The position numbers were made by a program, and so were the translations under genes. From Thermosyntropha sp. (lineage in GTDB: Bacteria > Bacillota > Syntrophomonadia > Syntrophomonadales > Syntrophomonadaceae): DNA of 64,000 bases. Under the pieces are notes generated by a model, which was given only the letters and a program-made list of their open reading frames with translations, had not been told where the DNA came from and did not search any database. Each line of letters opens with the position of its first letter. Position 1 is the stretch's first letter. The stretch is taken from the NCBI RefSeq assembly GCF_017656155.1, contig NZ_JACDOH010000002.1:1-64000 (forward strand). Reading direction: 5' to 3'. This document shows, one piece after another, positions 27,790 through 37,579 of this stretch.

Positions 27790-28112
27790 ATTTTAGGGGA
27801 TTGATTTATGTTTTGATAACTTTAGCAATGTTTTTTTTACTTGGGGTTAGTGGATGCAGTTCTGGTTTTTCTGGATTTGAAATGACTGAAAATTCCAAAC
27901 CTGAACTCATCAAGGTACAAATTTTTTTTACCGATAACCAGTCTATTACAGGTTATGTAAAAAGCCTGGGTATAGAGGAAGATGCCAAGGTATATGTAGG
28001 AGGATCTTCACTTAATTATCTATATGATAAAAACGGCAATATCATAGGTTCTTATAATTATCAGAGGGTGCTTTATATGAAAATAATTCCGGAAAAAGAA
28101 GTTGATGATTAG
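27783..28112 (+). CDS. Putative lipoprotein, unknown function
   Basis: A 109-residue secreted protein with a lipoprotein signal: a hydrophobic stretch then LLGVSGC, the cysteine near residue 25. The mature part contains KVQIFFTDNQSITGYVKSLGIEEDAKVYVGGSSLNYLYDKNGNIIGSYNYQRVLYMKI, which looks like a small beta-barrel. I do not recognise the family. It overlaps the protease gene, which implies coupled translation and possibly an envelope quality-control link (inference). Confidence 0.75.
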   Translation: MVNFRGLIYVLITLAMFFLLGVSGCSSGFSGFEMTENSKPELIKVQIFFTDNQSITGYVKSLGIEEDAKVYVGGSSLNYLYDKNGNIIGSYNYQRVLYMKIIPEKEVDD

Positions 28113-28170
28113 GAAGGCCGTGCCTATGAATTTTAAAGATTTTGATGAAAGTTATTAGGGGGTTAAAAGG

Positions 28171-29892
28171 GTGAAGGCGTTTCTTGACTGGTTTGAAATT
28201 TTGCTGCGTAGGGTGGATGTGAGGCTTCGCTTAATTATTGCTTTTACTCTGGTTTTGGCCGGGGTTACCGGTTTGATGGGAATTTATGCCACCTGGCTTA
28301 TGGGCAATAAAGTGGTAATGACGGCAGAAGAAAAATTGAAATCGGATTTAGCCTTAGGAAGAGAAATAATTGAACAAAAATATCCCGGAGATTGGCAGAT
28401 TATTGGAGGTAAGCTTTATAAGGGAAATGTTTTGATGGAAGGAAATTATCAGATAGTAGACCGGATTGGGAAATTAACTGGGGGGACGGTTACTATTTTT
28501 AAAGGTGATACCCGGGTAGCTACCAATGTTATGAGAGATAATCACCGGATGGTTAATACTAAGGCAGCAGATTATGTTGTTGAAAAAGTGCTTAAAAATG
28601 GCAAAACTTATTTAGGACAGGCTGATGTGGTAGGGGTGAAATGTTTTACCACATATGAACCTATAAAAGATAAAAATGGACAAATAATCGGCATGTGGTA
28701 TGTAGGGTTGCCTGCTACCCCTTATGATGAAATGGTAGCCAAATTCAGGCTTAATATGATTGGCTATTCTGCTCTAGGCATAATAGCTGGTTTTATTGCT
28801 GCATTTCTTATTGCTTATACTGTTTATATGCCGTTGAGGCGTATTGGAGATGCAGTGGCTAAAACGAGTGAAGGTGATTTGACTCAAAGAATACCGGTAA
28901 AAGCAGATGATGCTTTAGGAAGATTAGCAGTTAAAGTAAATGTAATGATTGAACGGATGTATGATTTGATAGGCAAGACTAAGAACTTAAGCGCAACTGT
29001 AAAAGATTCAAGTTCGCAGCTTTTAGAACGGTCAAATTTAAGCGCATCTCTTACTGAAAAAATGGTTAATGAAGCTAATACTATGAGCAGTAATACACAG
29101 GAACAGGCGCAGCTTACAGAAAAATCAAGAAGAGCTATAACTGAAATGTCAAGTGCAATAGAGCAATTGGCTGCTAATACCCAGGAGGTATCAACCTCTG
29201 CAATGACTGCTACGGATAAGGCAAAGGAAGGGGAAAAACAGATAAAGGATGCTATAAATCAGATAAATATTATAAAAGAAGCAGTTAATAGTGCAGCCGG
29301 AGTTATTGAAGGTTTAGGTAAAAAATCTCAAGAAATCGGACAGATTGTAGATTTAATCACCAGTATTGCGGCACAGACTAATCTTCTTGCACTAAATGCT
29401 GCTATTGAGGCAGCACGGGCAGGAGAACAGGGGAAGGGTTTTGCGGTTGTAGCAGAAGAGGTGCGCAAACTTGCTGAGGAATCTGGTGAGGCAGCCAAGA
29501 AAATTGCTGAACTTATTAATGAGATACAAAGTGAAGCTCAAAGTGCTGTCCATTCGATGCAGGAAGGAACCCGAGAGGTAAATAATGGAAGCGAGATAAT
29601 CTTAGCGGCTGGTGAATTCTTTAATCAAATAATAAATGCAGTTTCAGCGGTGAATGAGCAGATTCAGGAAATATCAGCTGCTAGTGAGGAAATAGCTGCA
29701 AGTGCAGAAACTGCGATTATATCTATTGAAGAAACTACCAGAACCGCAGAGAATAATGCGCGGGCTGCAGAGAAAATAAGTCAGATAGCAGAAGAACAGA
29801 TGGCGGGAATAGAAGAAGTAAATGCAACGATAAATAGGCTTAATGATATAGTTAATGCTCTTGAAGAGGCTATGTCTTATTTTAAAATCTGA
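28171..29892 (+). CDS. Methyl-accepting chemotaxis protein with Cache-type sensor
   Basis: A chemoreceptor of 573 residues. A membrane helix (about 18-42) is followed by an extracytoplasmic Cache-like sensor (about 45-190, with [42 protein letters not shown] and MWYVGLP), a second helix (about 195-217), a HAMP domain ([21 protein letters not shown]) and the signalling domain with the hairpin tip [40 protein letters not shown]. The start is GTG behind taggggg. No che genes are nearby; the ligand is unknown. Confidence 0.95.
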   Translation: MKAFLDWFEILLRRVDVRLRLIIAFTLVLAGVTGLMGIYATWLMGNKVVMTAEEKLKSDLALGREIIEQKYPGDWQIIGGKLYKGNVLMEGNYQIVDRIGKLTGGTVTIFKGDTRVATNVMRDNHRMVNTKAADYVVEKVLKNGKTYLGQADVVGVKCFTTYEPIKDKNGQIIGMWYVGLPATPYDEMVAKFRLNMIGYSALGIIAGFIAAFLIAYTVYMPLRRIGDAVAKTSEGDLTQRIPVKADDALGRLAVKVNVMIERMYDLIGKTKNLSATVKDSSSQLLERSNLSASLTEKMVNEANTMSSNTQEQAQLTEKSRRAITEMSSAIEQLAANTQEVSTSAMTATDKAKEGEKQIKDAINQINIIKEAVNSAAGVIEGLGKKSQEIGQIVDLITSIAAQTNLLALNAAIEAARAGEQGKGFAVVAEEVRKLAEESGEAAKKIAELINEIQSEAQSAVHSMQEGTREVNNGSEIILAAGEFFNQIINAVSAVNEQIQEISAASEEIAASAETAIISIEETTRTAENNARAAEKISQIAEEQMAGIEEVNATINRLNDIVNALEEAMSYFKI

Positions 29893-29944
29893 GAATGATG
29901 AGATAAAAATGGTTGTAATGGGTATTTTAAGGGGAGGGACATAA

Positions 29945-30121
29945 ATGAATAAAATTGCCGCCCGGTGTATAATGTGTGGCAAAACTTACGAGGTAGCGGA
30001 AGACCATAAAGATTATCCTAAATTGTCACAGGCTAAAGATGCCGTTTTTGTATGCGACAGGTGTAATTATAAAGTGCGTTATGAAAGCGAGGAAAAACAA
30101 AAACCTAAAAAGCCTATGTAG
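29945..30121 (+). CDS. Small zinc-ribbon protein (YlaI/DUF2197-like)
   Basis: A 58-residue protein with two cysteine knuckles, RCIMCGK at residues 7-13 and VCDRCNYK at 37-44, separated by about 25 residues, a zinc ribbon. The C-terminus is lysine-rich. It resembles the YlaI (DUF2197) family, whose function is unknown. A strong aaggggaggg site precedes the ATG. It stands between the chemoreceptor and the hydrolase gene, 12 bases from the latter. Confidence 0.85.
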   Translation: MNKIAARCIMCGKTYEVAEDHKDYPKLSQAKDAVFVCDRCNYKVRYESEEKQKPKKPM

Positions 30122-30133
30122 GAAGGATAATAT

Positions 30134-30892
30134 ATGGAAAAGATTTGTATAAGAAATGAAGAAAAGGAACTGAGAACTTATATAAATATACCGCCTTCTG
30201 CTACCCATTTATTGATAATATGCCATGGTTTTAGGGGAAGTAAAGAAAATGGGGGAAGGGTTTTTGATTTTACATCCAGGCTTGGCTATGCTGGGTTTGG
30301 TGTTTTAGCTTTTGATTTTTCCGGTAGTGGAGAAAGTTCGGGCGATTTTGCCGATGTTACTTTGTCAAGGCAAGCGGAAGATTTAAAACTGGTTTTGAAT
30401 TATGTCAAAGAAAATATTTCATTGCCGGCGGTTCTTTTAGGCAGGAGCTTTGGAGGGACAACCGTCCTGGCCGGAGGAACCGGCGAAGATATTGTAAAAG
30501 GTTTTATTTTATGGTCAACACCGGTTTTTCTACACTCTACCTTTAGCCAAATAATGCCAAAGGAATACAAAAAATTAAAAGCAGGTGTGCGAGTAAAGCT
30601 AAGGGATGAAGGGGGTTCTTTCGAATTAAATCCCTATTTGGTGGAAGATTTTGATAGCCATAACATCGCTGAATACATAGGAAATATAGGCGATAGACCG
30701 GTTTTAATCATTCATGGAGGCAAGGATGAGATAGTTTCTGTAAAAAATGCTTATTATATGGCAGAAAAGATTCCTTTATGTACTTTAAAGATATTTCCCA
30801 ATGCCGATCATAAGTTCATTTATTGCTACCGTGAAAGGGAAGATTATACTATTGAATGGCTTAAGAAAAAATTCGAAGCTTTGTGGGAGTAA
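30134..30892 (+). CDS. Alpha/beta hydrolase
   Basis: A 252-residue serine hydrolase of the alpha/beta fold. The nucleophile elbow is LLGRSFGGTTVL (G-R-S-F-G) near residues 96-107, an oxyanion-region motif LLIICHGFRGSKENGG is near residue 25, the acid is in IIHGGKDEIVSV near 196 and the histidine is in FPNADHKFIYC near 226. It belongs to the YpfH/acyl-peptidase-like esterase group; the substrate is unknown. It is separated by three bases from the next gene, suggesting co-transcription. Confidence 0.88.
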   Translation: MEKICIRNEEKELRTYINIPPSATHLLIICHGFRGSKENGGRVFDFTSRLGYAGFGVLAFDFSGSGESSGDFADVTLSRQAEDLKLVLNYVKENISLPAVLLGRSFGGTTVLAGGTGEDIVKGFILWSTPVFLHSTFSQIMPKEYKKLKAGVRVKLRDEGGSFELNPYLVEDFDSHNIAEYIGNIGDRPVLIIHGGKDEIVSVKNAYYMAEKIPLCTLKIFPNADHKFIYCYREREDYTIEWLKKKFEALWE

Positions 30893-30895
30893 AGA

Positions 30896-31531
30896 ATGAT
30901 GTCATCTTTTTTCAGTATCAAATCAGATGTAATTTCCGAAATAGCAATAAAAAAATCAAAGTTTATTGCTTGGGCAGTTCCGGTAGACAATGCTGACAAA
31001 GTTGAAGCGTTATTAGAGGAAGCCCGCCAGATATGGCCTGGGGCCAGACATTATTGTTATGCCTATATAATCAGAGAACCTTATCAGGAAAAATTTAGTG
31101 ATGATGGAGAACCTTCAGGGACAGCTGGATTACCTATATTAAATGTAATTAAAAAACAGAAATTTGAAAATGTTTTGATAATAGTTACAAGATATTTTGG
31201 GGGAATACTTTTAGGAGCTTCTGGATTGATAAGGGCTTATTCATCTGCTGCTTCTGATGCTTTGAATAAAGCAGAAAAGCGGTTATTCACATATTGTCAG
31301 GAAGTAAAAGCTGAAATTAGCTATGCCTACTGGGGGGTAATAAATCATCGATGCAATCTGGAACAAGTATTGATTGACCAGATTCAATTTGATACTTCGG
31401 TTAAAGTGAAATTTTTAATTCCGATAGAAAATGTAGAGAAATTCATAGAAATGCTAGTTTTCTTATCTAATGGAACTGCTGTTGTTATGCCAGGAGAAAA
31501 AAAATATTGCTCGATAAAAAATGCTTCTTAA
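30896..31531 (+). CDS. yigZ: YigZ/IMPACT family protein
   Basis: A 211-residue protein of the UPF0029/IMPACT family. The N-terminal domain (1-120) has KKSKFIAWAVPVDNADKVEALLEEARQIWPGARHYCYAYI, DDGEPSGTAGLPIL and VTRYFGGILLGASGLIRAYSSAASDAL; the C-terminal EF-G-IV-like domain (about 140-205) follows. The function in bacteria is unclear, possibly translation-associated. Two tandem ATG codons lie three bases after the hydrolase stop. Confidence 0.92.
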   Translation: MMSSFFSIKSDVISEIAIKKSKFIAWAVPVDNADKVEALLEEARQIWPGARHYCYAYIIREPYQEKFSDDGEPSGTAGLPILNVIKKQKFENVLIIVTRYFGGILLGASGLIRAYSSAASDALNKAEKRLFTYCQEVKAEISYAYWGVINHRCNLEQVLIDQIQFDTSVKVKFLIPIENVEKFIEMLVFLSNGTAVVMPGEKKYCSIKNAS

Positions 31532-31548
31532 AAGGAGGCTTTTTTTTA
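31522..31548 (+). terminator. Terminator after the yigZ gene
   Basis: A six-pair stem with G-T pairs (GCTTCT/GGAGGC) spans the stop codon region and is followed by an eight-base T-run. It reaches into the end of a small gene on the other strand. Confidence 0.6.
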
Positions 31549-31653
31549 TAGAAGAACAAAAAATCCTATTGCTAAGATGTAGCTTAAGGTTATTATGCAG
31601 AATGATCCTATAAGTGTTTGTAATAATTCTTTTTTCGTAAAATTACTAAACAT
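31546..31653 (-). CDS. 35-residue single-pass membrane peptide
   Basis: A short frame with an excellent ribosome binding site (aaaaggagg) eight bases before its ATG. The peptide has a polar/basic N-terminus (MFSNFTKKELLQT) and one membrane helix (LIGSFCIITLSYILAIGFFVLL) that runs to the end. I do not recognise a family. It lies downstream of the tRNA-Arg gene on the same strand. Coding status rests on the start signal and the amphipathic layout; the upstream stretch 31660-31927 is AT-rich with nothing else seen. Confidence 0.55.
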   Translation of the reverse strand: MFSNFTKKELLQTLIGSFCIITLSYILAIGFFVLL

Positions 31654-31927
31654 AAGTTCGTCCTCCTTTTTGATTTTAGGAACATTTGTTTTATACGCAA
31701 ATAATAACATCAAACATATATTCTGTCAATGCCTTTATTAAATATTATTTAATTTTTAAATAAAATATTACAATTACAACCAAAAATAGAAAAATATAAT
31801 TTTGACTTGATAAAGATATTAAGAGGGAAATCATGTTTGTATTGATGGTTTAAGAAATGAGAAATTATTAAGGTAAAATTTAAGAAGAAGCAATTGCTTA
31901 TGATTTAGGAAGGCAGAAAATAAAAAA

Positions 31928-32002
31928 TGGTACGCCTGAGAGGAATCGAACCTCCGCTCCCGGCTCCGGAGGCCGGTGCTCTATCCACTGAGCTACAGGC
32001 GT
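31928..32002 (-). tRNA. tRNA-Arg (anticodon CCG)
   Basis: A complete cloverleaf on the minus strand: acceptor ACGCCTG with CAGGCGT, D-arm GCTCAGTGGATAGAGC, anticodon stem CCGGC/GCCGG with loop CTCCGGA (anticodon CCG), T-arm GGAGG-TTCGATT-CCTCT. The discriminator A is followed by an encoded CCA and then a T-run that could end transcription. Confidence 0.95.
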
Positions 32003-32083
32003 ACATCGCATTATTTAGTATAGCAAAAAAAATACTGCAGGTCAAAATAAGTAGAGATATTTTTGAGGAAATTTATTTTAAAA

Positions 32084-33487
32084 TCATGAGCTTTTTTCTG
32101 ATTTTGCAGTAGTCCAGAATATATTTCGGTATTTACGGGTGTATATAGATAAAATAACTCCTAAGAGATTTAGTGAAGCTGAAATAAGATAGACATAATG
32201 TAAAGATTTGGTATATGCCTTATGATAAGACATATTAATCTGGTAACGGTTCAATAAATAAATGAATATACTTACTGAAAAAGATATACCAAGTGAAAAG
32301 GAAAAATTGCGTACGGTTGAAATAAATCCGCCAGTATATCCGGATTTTTGAGGAGGTACAGAACCTAATATAGAACTGTTATTGGGAGAACCAAAACTTC
32401 CCATTCCTGCCCCTAAGATTATCAAGCTTAATATTGCAGTTTCTAGGTTTAAAGTTAAAACAGATCTAGATAACATTAAATGAGCCCCGGTCAGCAAAAT
32501 AAAAGAGGCTGAAGTTAACGGTACTGCCCCTAAGCGGTCAGATAAGTTACCTGCAAAAGGTGCAGTTAAGGCCATAAGGACTGGAGGAATAGTCATTAAA
32601 AGTCCTGAATTTGCCGGAGATAGTTTAAGTATGTTTTCAAAATAAAATGGCAGAAGGAAAATGATAAATGTTTGTGAACTATAAGCTATAAAAGCAAGGA
32701 TATTGCCTGCAACAAAGTTCGGGTTTTTAAACAGTTCAAAATCAAGAAGAGGATCAGGAGTTTTTCGCTCTGTATAGATAAAAATTGCAAATAAGACGAT
32801 GCTGATTATCAAAAAAGCAATATTTATTTCTCCTGATTTTGAAATGGAAAAAAGGAATAAAATTAAAGCAAGAGCCATAAGCAAAGTTCCTAGTATGTCT
32901 GAATTGTTGTCTTCAGTATCAGTATTGAAAGGAGAAATTAAAAACTTATTGGCCAGATAAAATCCGGTAAGGCCAATAGGAACATTAATTAAGAATATTA
33001 CTGGCCAGGAAAAATTTTCAACCAGAATACCTCCCAGACTTGGTCCTGTCATATTTCCTATTCCTACCATGCTGGCAGTTAATCCTAATGCTTTACCTCT
33101 CTCATTGGCTGGGAATGTAGTAGAAACTATTCCCATGCCAGTTGCCATCATCATGCTTGCTCCAAAAGCCTGGATTATGCGTGCTCCTATTAGCAAGGAT
33201 AAAACCCTAGCAAAGCTGCACAGCAGTGAGCCTAAGACAAATATTAAAAAACCATAGGTATATATTTTGTGCCTACCTTTGCGGTCGCCTAATTTCCCAA
33301 AAAAAAGAAGGGTTGCGGTTATTACCAGCATATAGGATGTTACCAGCCATTGAATTTGAGAGAGTGAAACAGAAAGGCTTTCAGCAATGGTAGGATTAGC
33401 TATATTTAAAATACTGCCGTCTAAAGTAGACATAAATATTCCGGTATTTACTACTATGAGTACACGCCATTTTGGTTCAAGATGCAT
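32084..33487 (-). CDS. MFS transporter, DHA2 (EmrB/QacA) type
   Basis: A 467-residue drug:H+ antiporter-like transporter with about 14 membrane helices. The N-terminus VNTGIFMSTLDGSILNIANPTIAESLSVSLSQIQWLVTSYML is the DHA2 signature in helix 1; motif A is present as GKLGDRKGRHKIYTYG and motif C-like as GIGNMTGPSLGGILVENFSWPVIFLINVPIG. Likely exports drugs or other toxic small molecules. It is monocistronic, with tRNA-Arg downstream on the same strand. No regulator gene adjoins. Confidence 0.93.
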   Translation of the reverse strand: MHLEPKWRVLIVVNTGIFMSTLDGSILNIANPTIAESLSVSLSQIQWLVTSYMLVITATLLFFGKLGDRKGRHKIYTYGFLIFVLGSLLCSFARVLSLLIGARIIQAFGASMMMATGMGIVSTTFPANERGKALGLTASMVGIGNMTGPSLGGILVENFSWPVIFLINVPIGLTGFYLANKFLISPFNTDTEDNNSDILGTLLMALALILFLFSISKSGEINIAFLIISIVLFAIFIYTERKTPDPLLDFELFKNPNFVAGNILAFIAYSSQTFIIFLLPFYFENILKLSPANSGLLMTIPPVLMALTAPFAGNLSDRLGAVPLTSASFILLTGAHLMLSRSVLTLNLETAILSLIILGAGMGSFGSPNNSSILGSVPPQKSGYTGGFISTVRNFSFSLGISFSVSIFIYLLNRYQINMSYHKAYTKSLHYVYLISASLNLLGVILSIYTRKYRNIFWTTAKSEKSS

Positions 33488-33644
33488 TTATATTCTCCTC
33501 TTAAGATTTTTGATTTTTTGTTTTTTATATTTAGATTAACAAAAAAATTCTCCTTTTAGAACATGTATTTATGAATAATGAAGCACTAAAATCATTATTG
33601 ATTAATAAAAAAATAGAAATAAATTAAGAAGGGGGGGAAGTGAA

Positions 33645-33938
33645 GTGAATGAAATAGCTGGATTATTGCTTTTAGCTGTTTTGGCTGAGGCAATATGGGA
33701 GACTTTAAAAATGATTAAAGTAAATAATGGAATAAGTACAGACCGCCTGGGGGCTATTGTAATAGCGGTTATTATAACTGTATCAGGGAATGTTGATTTT
33801 TTCAAAATTGCAGGTTTACCACTTAATATACCTTATTTAGGTTCAGTCTTTACGGGAATAATTGTGTCAAGGGGAGCCAATTTTGTGCATGATTTACTTA
33901 AAATAACTGAATCAATTATGATTAAAAATAAAGTTTAG
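33645..33938 (+). CDS. Small membrane protein, holin-like
   Basis: A 97-residue protein with two to three hydrophobic segments (AGLLLLAVLAEAIWETLKM; LGAIVIAVIITVSGNVDFF; LGSVFTGIIVSRGANFVHDLL). The layout is like small holin-like proteins of Clostridia, but no lysin or phage gene is present. It starts at GTG 33645 behind an agggggggaag site. It ends four bases from the convergent spoIIP stop. Function unknown. Confidence 0.65.
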   Translation: MNEIAGLLLLAVLAEAIWETLKMIKVNNGISTDRLGAIVIAVIITVSGNVDFFKIAGLPLNIPYLGSVFTGIIVSRGANFVHDLLKITESIMIKNKV

Positions 33939-33942
33939 TATT

Positions 33943-34878
33943 TTATGAGAGGTCTTCATTCCTAAGCACTTTGATTATTATATCACCTAAAAATTTCATG
34001 CTTTCTTTAGCTTCCTTAAGGTTATTTTGCTCAGTACCAACTTCAAAGAGAAGGGAAGTAGGATATAGATCCTGATTATAATCTCCTTTGCCTATAAATA
34101 TACCGCGCAGGAAACCAGGATAAATTTTGTCGGCAACTGCTTTTACTCTTTTTGCATAATCTAAGTTTGTCTGCATGTTGGGATTAGATCTTCCTATTAC
34201 AATCATAACCCGGGCAACGGGTATTCCATTAATTTTGGTCTGATAGGCAGAAAGGGGCGCGGAATCCCGATGTATGTCAAAAATAGCATCTGGGCCTTTT
34301 TTGACGAGACTGATAGCTGTACGCCGTGAACGATGATAGGCGTTGATATCATGAGGGTCATGGGCATTTAAACTGTGAAAAACTTTGATTCCTGGCTTTT
34401 TTAGCCGTTCTTTCAAGGCTTTTCCCACTTCAAATATGTCTCCTTTAGCTCTTTTGGAAGGAGTACCAGATGTGGGAATATATGATTCATCACTGTGAGT
34501 GTGATAAATCGCTACCGAAAGGTCAGTATAGTCAGGTTTAAGAAGGCGATCAGGCACAAAAAGAGAAGCTGCAGGGATGCTGTTATTTTGTGAAAGAACC
34601 TCATTTTTAACTACCGCTGTTGCTTCAGTGCCTTTTACGGAGGTTACTATATAATGGATATTTTGTTCACTTATATATTCGTCGTTTTTATATACCTTTA
34701 TCCCTGTTTGCAGAATAACATTACCCCTGGTGTCTTTAATTGTAAAATAGCTGGAAGATGTTGTTTTGATTTTAGGGAGATTTTGTTTTTGAGCTAAGTT
34801 TAAAAAGTAGCTTCCTGCTAATATTATAAATAAAAAAGCAAAAAATACCATTATATATTTTCTTCTTGCTGCTTCCAT
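33943..34878 (-). CDS. spoIIP: Stage II sporulation protein P
   Basis: SpoIIP is a membrane-anchored peptidoglycan amidase/endopeptidase that works with SpoIID and SpoIIM during engulfment. The product (311 residues from ATG 34878) has an N-terminal membrane segment (YIMVFFAFLFIILAGSYFL) and the catalytic domain with IYHTHSDESYIP, FDIHRDSAP, VMIVIGRSNPN and LFEVGTEQNN, the expected metal and catalytic residues. The ribosome binding site aaaggacgg is part of the 3' arm of a hairpin. The frame is open upstream to 34965 but has no better start. Sigma-E control in the mother cell is typical of the family. Confidence 0.9.
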   Translation of the reverse strand: MEAARRKYIMVFFAFLFIILAGSYFLNLAQKQNLPKIKTTSSSYFTIKDTRGNVILQTGIKVYKNDEYISEQNIHYIVTSVKGTEATAVVKNEVLSQNNSIPAASLFVPDRLLKPDYTDLSVAIYHTHSDESYIPTSGTPSKRAKGDIFEVGKALKERLKKPGIKVFHSLNAHDPHDINAYHRSRRTAISLVKKGPDAIFDIHRDSAPLSAYQTKINGIPVARVMIVIGRSNPNMQTNLDYAKRVKAVADKIYPGFLRGIFIGKGDYNQDLYPTSLLFEVGTEQNNLKEAKESMKFLGDIIIKVLRNEDLS

Positions 34879-34880
34879 AT

Positions 34881-34938
34881 AAAAAAACCGTCCTTTGCCT
34901 GTATAATCAGTAATATTATGGGCAAAGAGGCGGTTTTT
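34881..34938 (-). terminator. Terminator of ahcY overlapping the spoIIP ribosome binding site
   Basis: On the minus strand AAAACCG and CTTTGCC (34937-34921) pair with GGCAAAG and CGGTTTT (34899-34884), with a small internal loop, and a T-run follows. The 3' arm contains the spoIIP ribosome binding site, two bases before its ATG. Confidence 0.8.
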
Positions 34939-34957
34939 ATACAGCAAAAAAATTTTT

Positions 34958-36238
34958 TTAGTCAATATCCCAGTTGGCTAAATATTCTTTTTGTTCTTCG
35001 GTAAGTTCATCAATTTCAACATTTTCAGCTTTTAACTTTAATCTGGCAACTTTCTGATCAATTTCAGGTGGAACATTATATACATGGTTTTCTAATTTAT
35101 CACGATTTTTAATTACATAAAGCAAGGATAGTGCCTGAAGAGAAAAGCTTAAATCCATAACTTCAGCAGGATGTCCATCACCTGCTGCCAGGTTTACCAG
35201 GCGTCCTTCAGCTAAAAGATAAAGCTTGCGACCATCAGGCAGGACAAATTCTTCAATGTTGTTTTTAACCTTACGTGTTTGGGCGGCCAGGTCATATAAG
35301 TCTTTTTTGCTTATTTCCACGTCAAAATGGCCGGCATTTGCCAGTAGGGCATTGTCTTTCATCACTTCAAAATGTTCCCGGCGTATTACATTTATGTTGC
35401 CAGTTACAGTTATGAATATGTCGCCGATTTTAGCTGCTTCCCGCATGGGCATTACCTGGAATCCATCCATTATTGCTTCATTTGCTTTTATAGGATCAAT
35501 TTCTGTTACTATTACTTTTGCTCCCATACCTAAAGCACGCATGGAAACCCCTTTTCCACACCATCCATATCCTACTACTACTACATTTTTCCCGGCAACT
35601 ACTAGATTGGTAGTGCGGTTAATGCCATCCCATACTGATTGTCCAGTTCCATATCGGTTATCGAAAAGGTATTTCATATAAGCATCATTTACGGCTATCA
35701 TGGGGAACAGAAGGGTATTATCTCTGTCCATAGCTTTGAGGCGGACTATTCCAGTGGTAGTTTCTTCACAGCCGCCGATTATATTTTTAGCTTGTTCACG
35801 CCTGTCACGATGCAGAATGGTTACCATGTCGGCTCCATCATCAATTATAGCATCGGGCATGGTATCCAAAGTATATTCCAGGTATCTATGGTATTCTTCT
35901 GGAGTTTCTCCATGTACCGCATAAACAGTAATGCCTGAATCAACCAGTGCAGCTACTACATCATCTTGAGTAGATAAGGGATTGCTAGCACAGGCTACCA
36001 CTTCGGCACCTGCTGTTTTAAGTGTTTGCAAAAGATAACCCGTTTTGGCTTCCAAGTGAAGGCAGCAAGCTATTCTTTTACCAAGAAGAGGTTTTTCTTT
36101 AACAAATTCTTCCCTCAAAAAATTAAGAACAGGCATGTTATGACTAACCCATTCCAGTTTTTTGTAACCTTCCGGAGCAAGGTCGGGATTTTTAATGACA
36201 GAAGGGCGTATTTTTTCTAGTTTCAAAACAGTGTTCAT
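34958..36238 (-). CDS. ahcY: Adenosylhomocysteinase
   Basis: AhcY hydrolyses S-adenosylhomocysteine to adenosine and homocysteine, relieving product inhibition of methyltransferases. The 426-residue product is the compact type. Landmarks are [19 protein letters not shown] near residue 54, the adenosine-binding ETTTGIVRL, the NAD motif [30 protein letters not shown] near 219 and the C-terminal [14 protein letters not shown] strong ctaggaggttt site precedes the start. No SAH riboswitch was seen in the 135 bases upstream. Confidence 0.96.
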   Translation of the reverse strand: MNTVLKLEKIRPSVIKNPDLAPEGYKKLEWVSHNMPVLNFLREEFVKEKPLLGKRIACCLHLEAKTGYLLQTLKTAGAEVVACASNPLSTQDDVVAALVDSGITVYAVHGETPEEYHRYLEYTLDTMPDAIIDDGADMVTILHRDRREQAKNIIGGCEETTTGIVRLKAMDRDNTLLFPMIAVNDAYMKYLFDNRYGTGQSVWDGINRTTNLVVAGKNVVVVGYGWCGKGVSMRALGMGAKVIVTEIDPIKANEAIMDGFQVMPMREAAKIGDIFITVTGNINVIRREHFEVMKDNALLANAGHFDVEISKKDLYDLAAQTRKVKNNIEEFVLPDGRKLYLLAEGRLVNLAAGDGHPAEVMDLSFSLQALSLLYVIKNRDKLENHVYNVPPEIDQKVARLKLKAENVEIDELTEEQKEYLANWDID

Positions 36239-36376
36239 TAATAAACCTCCTAGCTTAAGGTTTTATTTTATATATTGTTTATTTACTTATAAAACATTAT
36301 AAGCAAAAAGCCTTACAATAGAAATAATTATCTGGTATATTATTAAAAAAAATGTATAGTAAACGAGGGGATTTTG

Positions 36377-37555
36377 GTGAAGGTGCTTATGTTTAGCTGG
36401 GAATATCCTCCGCATATGGTGGGAGGGTTAGGGCAGCATGTGTTTGATCTAAGCAGATTTCTCGTGAAGCAGGGGATAAAGGTTTATATTATAACCCCCG
36501 TAGCTGAAGGTTGCCCGTCTTATCAAAATGAAAACGGGGTACATATTTATAGGGTAGGAAATCCAGCTTCGGAAGCAAAGGATTTTAAATCCTGGATTTT
36601 TTCCTTTAACAGTGAAGCTATTAGAGCAGCAGTGTGCTTAAATTACGAAATCGGAGGTTTTGATATTGTACATGCACATGACTGGCTGGTAGCATATGCA
36701 GGCAGATCAGTAAGCAAAATTTTTGACATTCCTCTAGTTACTACCATCCATGCCACTGAACATGGGCGACATCGTGGATTACATAATCGTATGCAGCGTG
36801 AAATTAATGAAATTGAAAAAAATCTAGTTTTGGAAGCAGATCAAGTTATATGCTGCAGCAATTATATGCAAAATGAAGTCAGCACCCTTTTTGATATCAA
36901 AAGAGAAGCGATACGGGTTATACCTAATGGGGTAGACCCTGAGCTTTTTAAGAAACTTCCGGAAAAGTCAAATTTTCCCATCAAAGAAAGTGATAAAGCC
37001 GTAGTTTTTTTGGGAAGATTGGTGCCGGAAAAGGGTGTATGGCAGCTTATCCATGCATTTCCTCAGGTACTCGAAAAGGTTCCTGAGGCTAAATTATATA
37101 TAGGGGGAAGAGGACCGGAAAGGGTAGCTTTAGAAGAAAAGACGGAAGAACTGGGGATAGATGAGAAGGTTGTATTTATGGGATTTATAGGAATAGAGGA
37201 AAGGAATTATATATACAGCAAGGCAAGTGTTGCGGTATTTCCGAGCCTTTATGAACCTTTCGGCATTGTTGCTTTGGAAGCAATGGTTACAAATACCCCT
37301 GTAATTGTTGGAAATGCAGGAGGGCTTGCTGAAATAGTAGAAGATGGGGTTACCGGACTTAAGGTAAATGCGCGAGAAATAGATAAACTGGCTGATGCCA
37401 TTATTAAGCTGCTGACCGATGAGTTTTTAGCGGAAAAAGTGAAAAGGAATGCTGTAAAAGTAGTGAGAAATACTTACAGTTGGGAAGCTATTGCCCGAGC
37501 TACTGCTAATGTTTATAGAGAAGTGGCAGGAATAAAACATAAAGTAATTTGCTAA
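36377..37555 (+). CDS. GT4 family alpha-glucan glycosyltransferase
   Basis: A 392-residue GT-B glycosyltransferase of family 4. The N-terminal KVLMFSWEYPPHMVGGLGQHVFDLSRFL and HAHDWLVAYAGRSVSKIFDIPLVTTIHATEHGRHRG are strongly like the glucosyltransferases that pair with GH57 branching enzymes, including mycobacterial Rv3032. The C-terminal nucleotide-sugar motif is PSLYEPFGIVALEAMVTNTPVIVGNAGGLAE with the E-x7-E pair. Likely elongates an alpha-1,4-glucan from a nucleotide-glucose donor. I chose GTG 36377, six bases after acgagggg; TTG 36374 is possible. First gene of a four-gene operon. Confidence 0.9.
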   Translation: MKVLMFSWEYPPHMVGGLGQHVFDLSRFLVKQGIKVYIITPVAEGCPSYQNENGVHIYRVGNPASEAKDFKSWIFSFNSEAIRAAVCLNYEIGGFDIVHAHDWLVAYAGRSVSKIFDIPLVTTIHATEHGRHRGLHNRMQREINEIEKNLVLEADQVICCSNYMQNEVSTLFDIKREAIRVIPNGVDPELFKKLPEKSNFPIKESDKAVVFLGRLVPEKGVWQLIHAFPQVLEKVPEAKLYIGGRGPERVALEEKTEELGIDEKVVFMGFIGIEERNYIYSKASVAVFPSLYEPFGIVALEAMVTNTPVIVGNAGGLAEIVEDGVTGLKVNAREIDKLADAIIKLLTDEFLAEKVKRNAVKVVRNTYSWEAIARATANVYREVAGIKHKVIC

Positions 37556-37579
37556 TACGGGGTAAGGGAAGTGTAAAAA

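Noticed and set aside
33645-33938. Holin-like gene as evidence of a prophage
   Set aside because: No lysin, structural, integrase or attachment-site sequence is nearby; the neighbours are ordinary chromosomal genes.
36239-36376. Possible SAH riboswitch upstream of ahcY
   Set aside because: No conserved SAH aptamer blocks are present in the AT-rich 138 bases.
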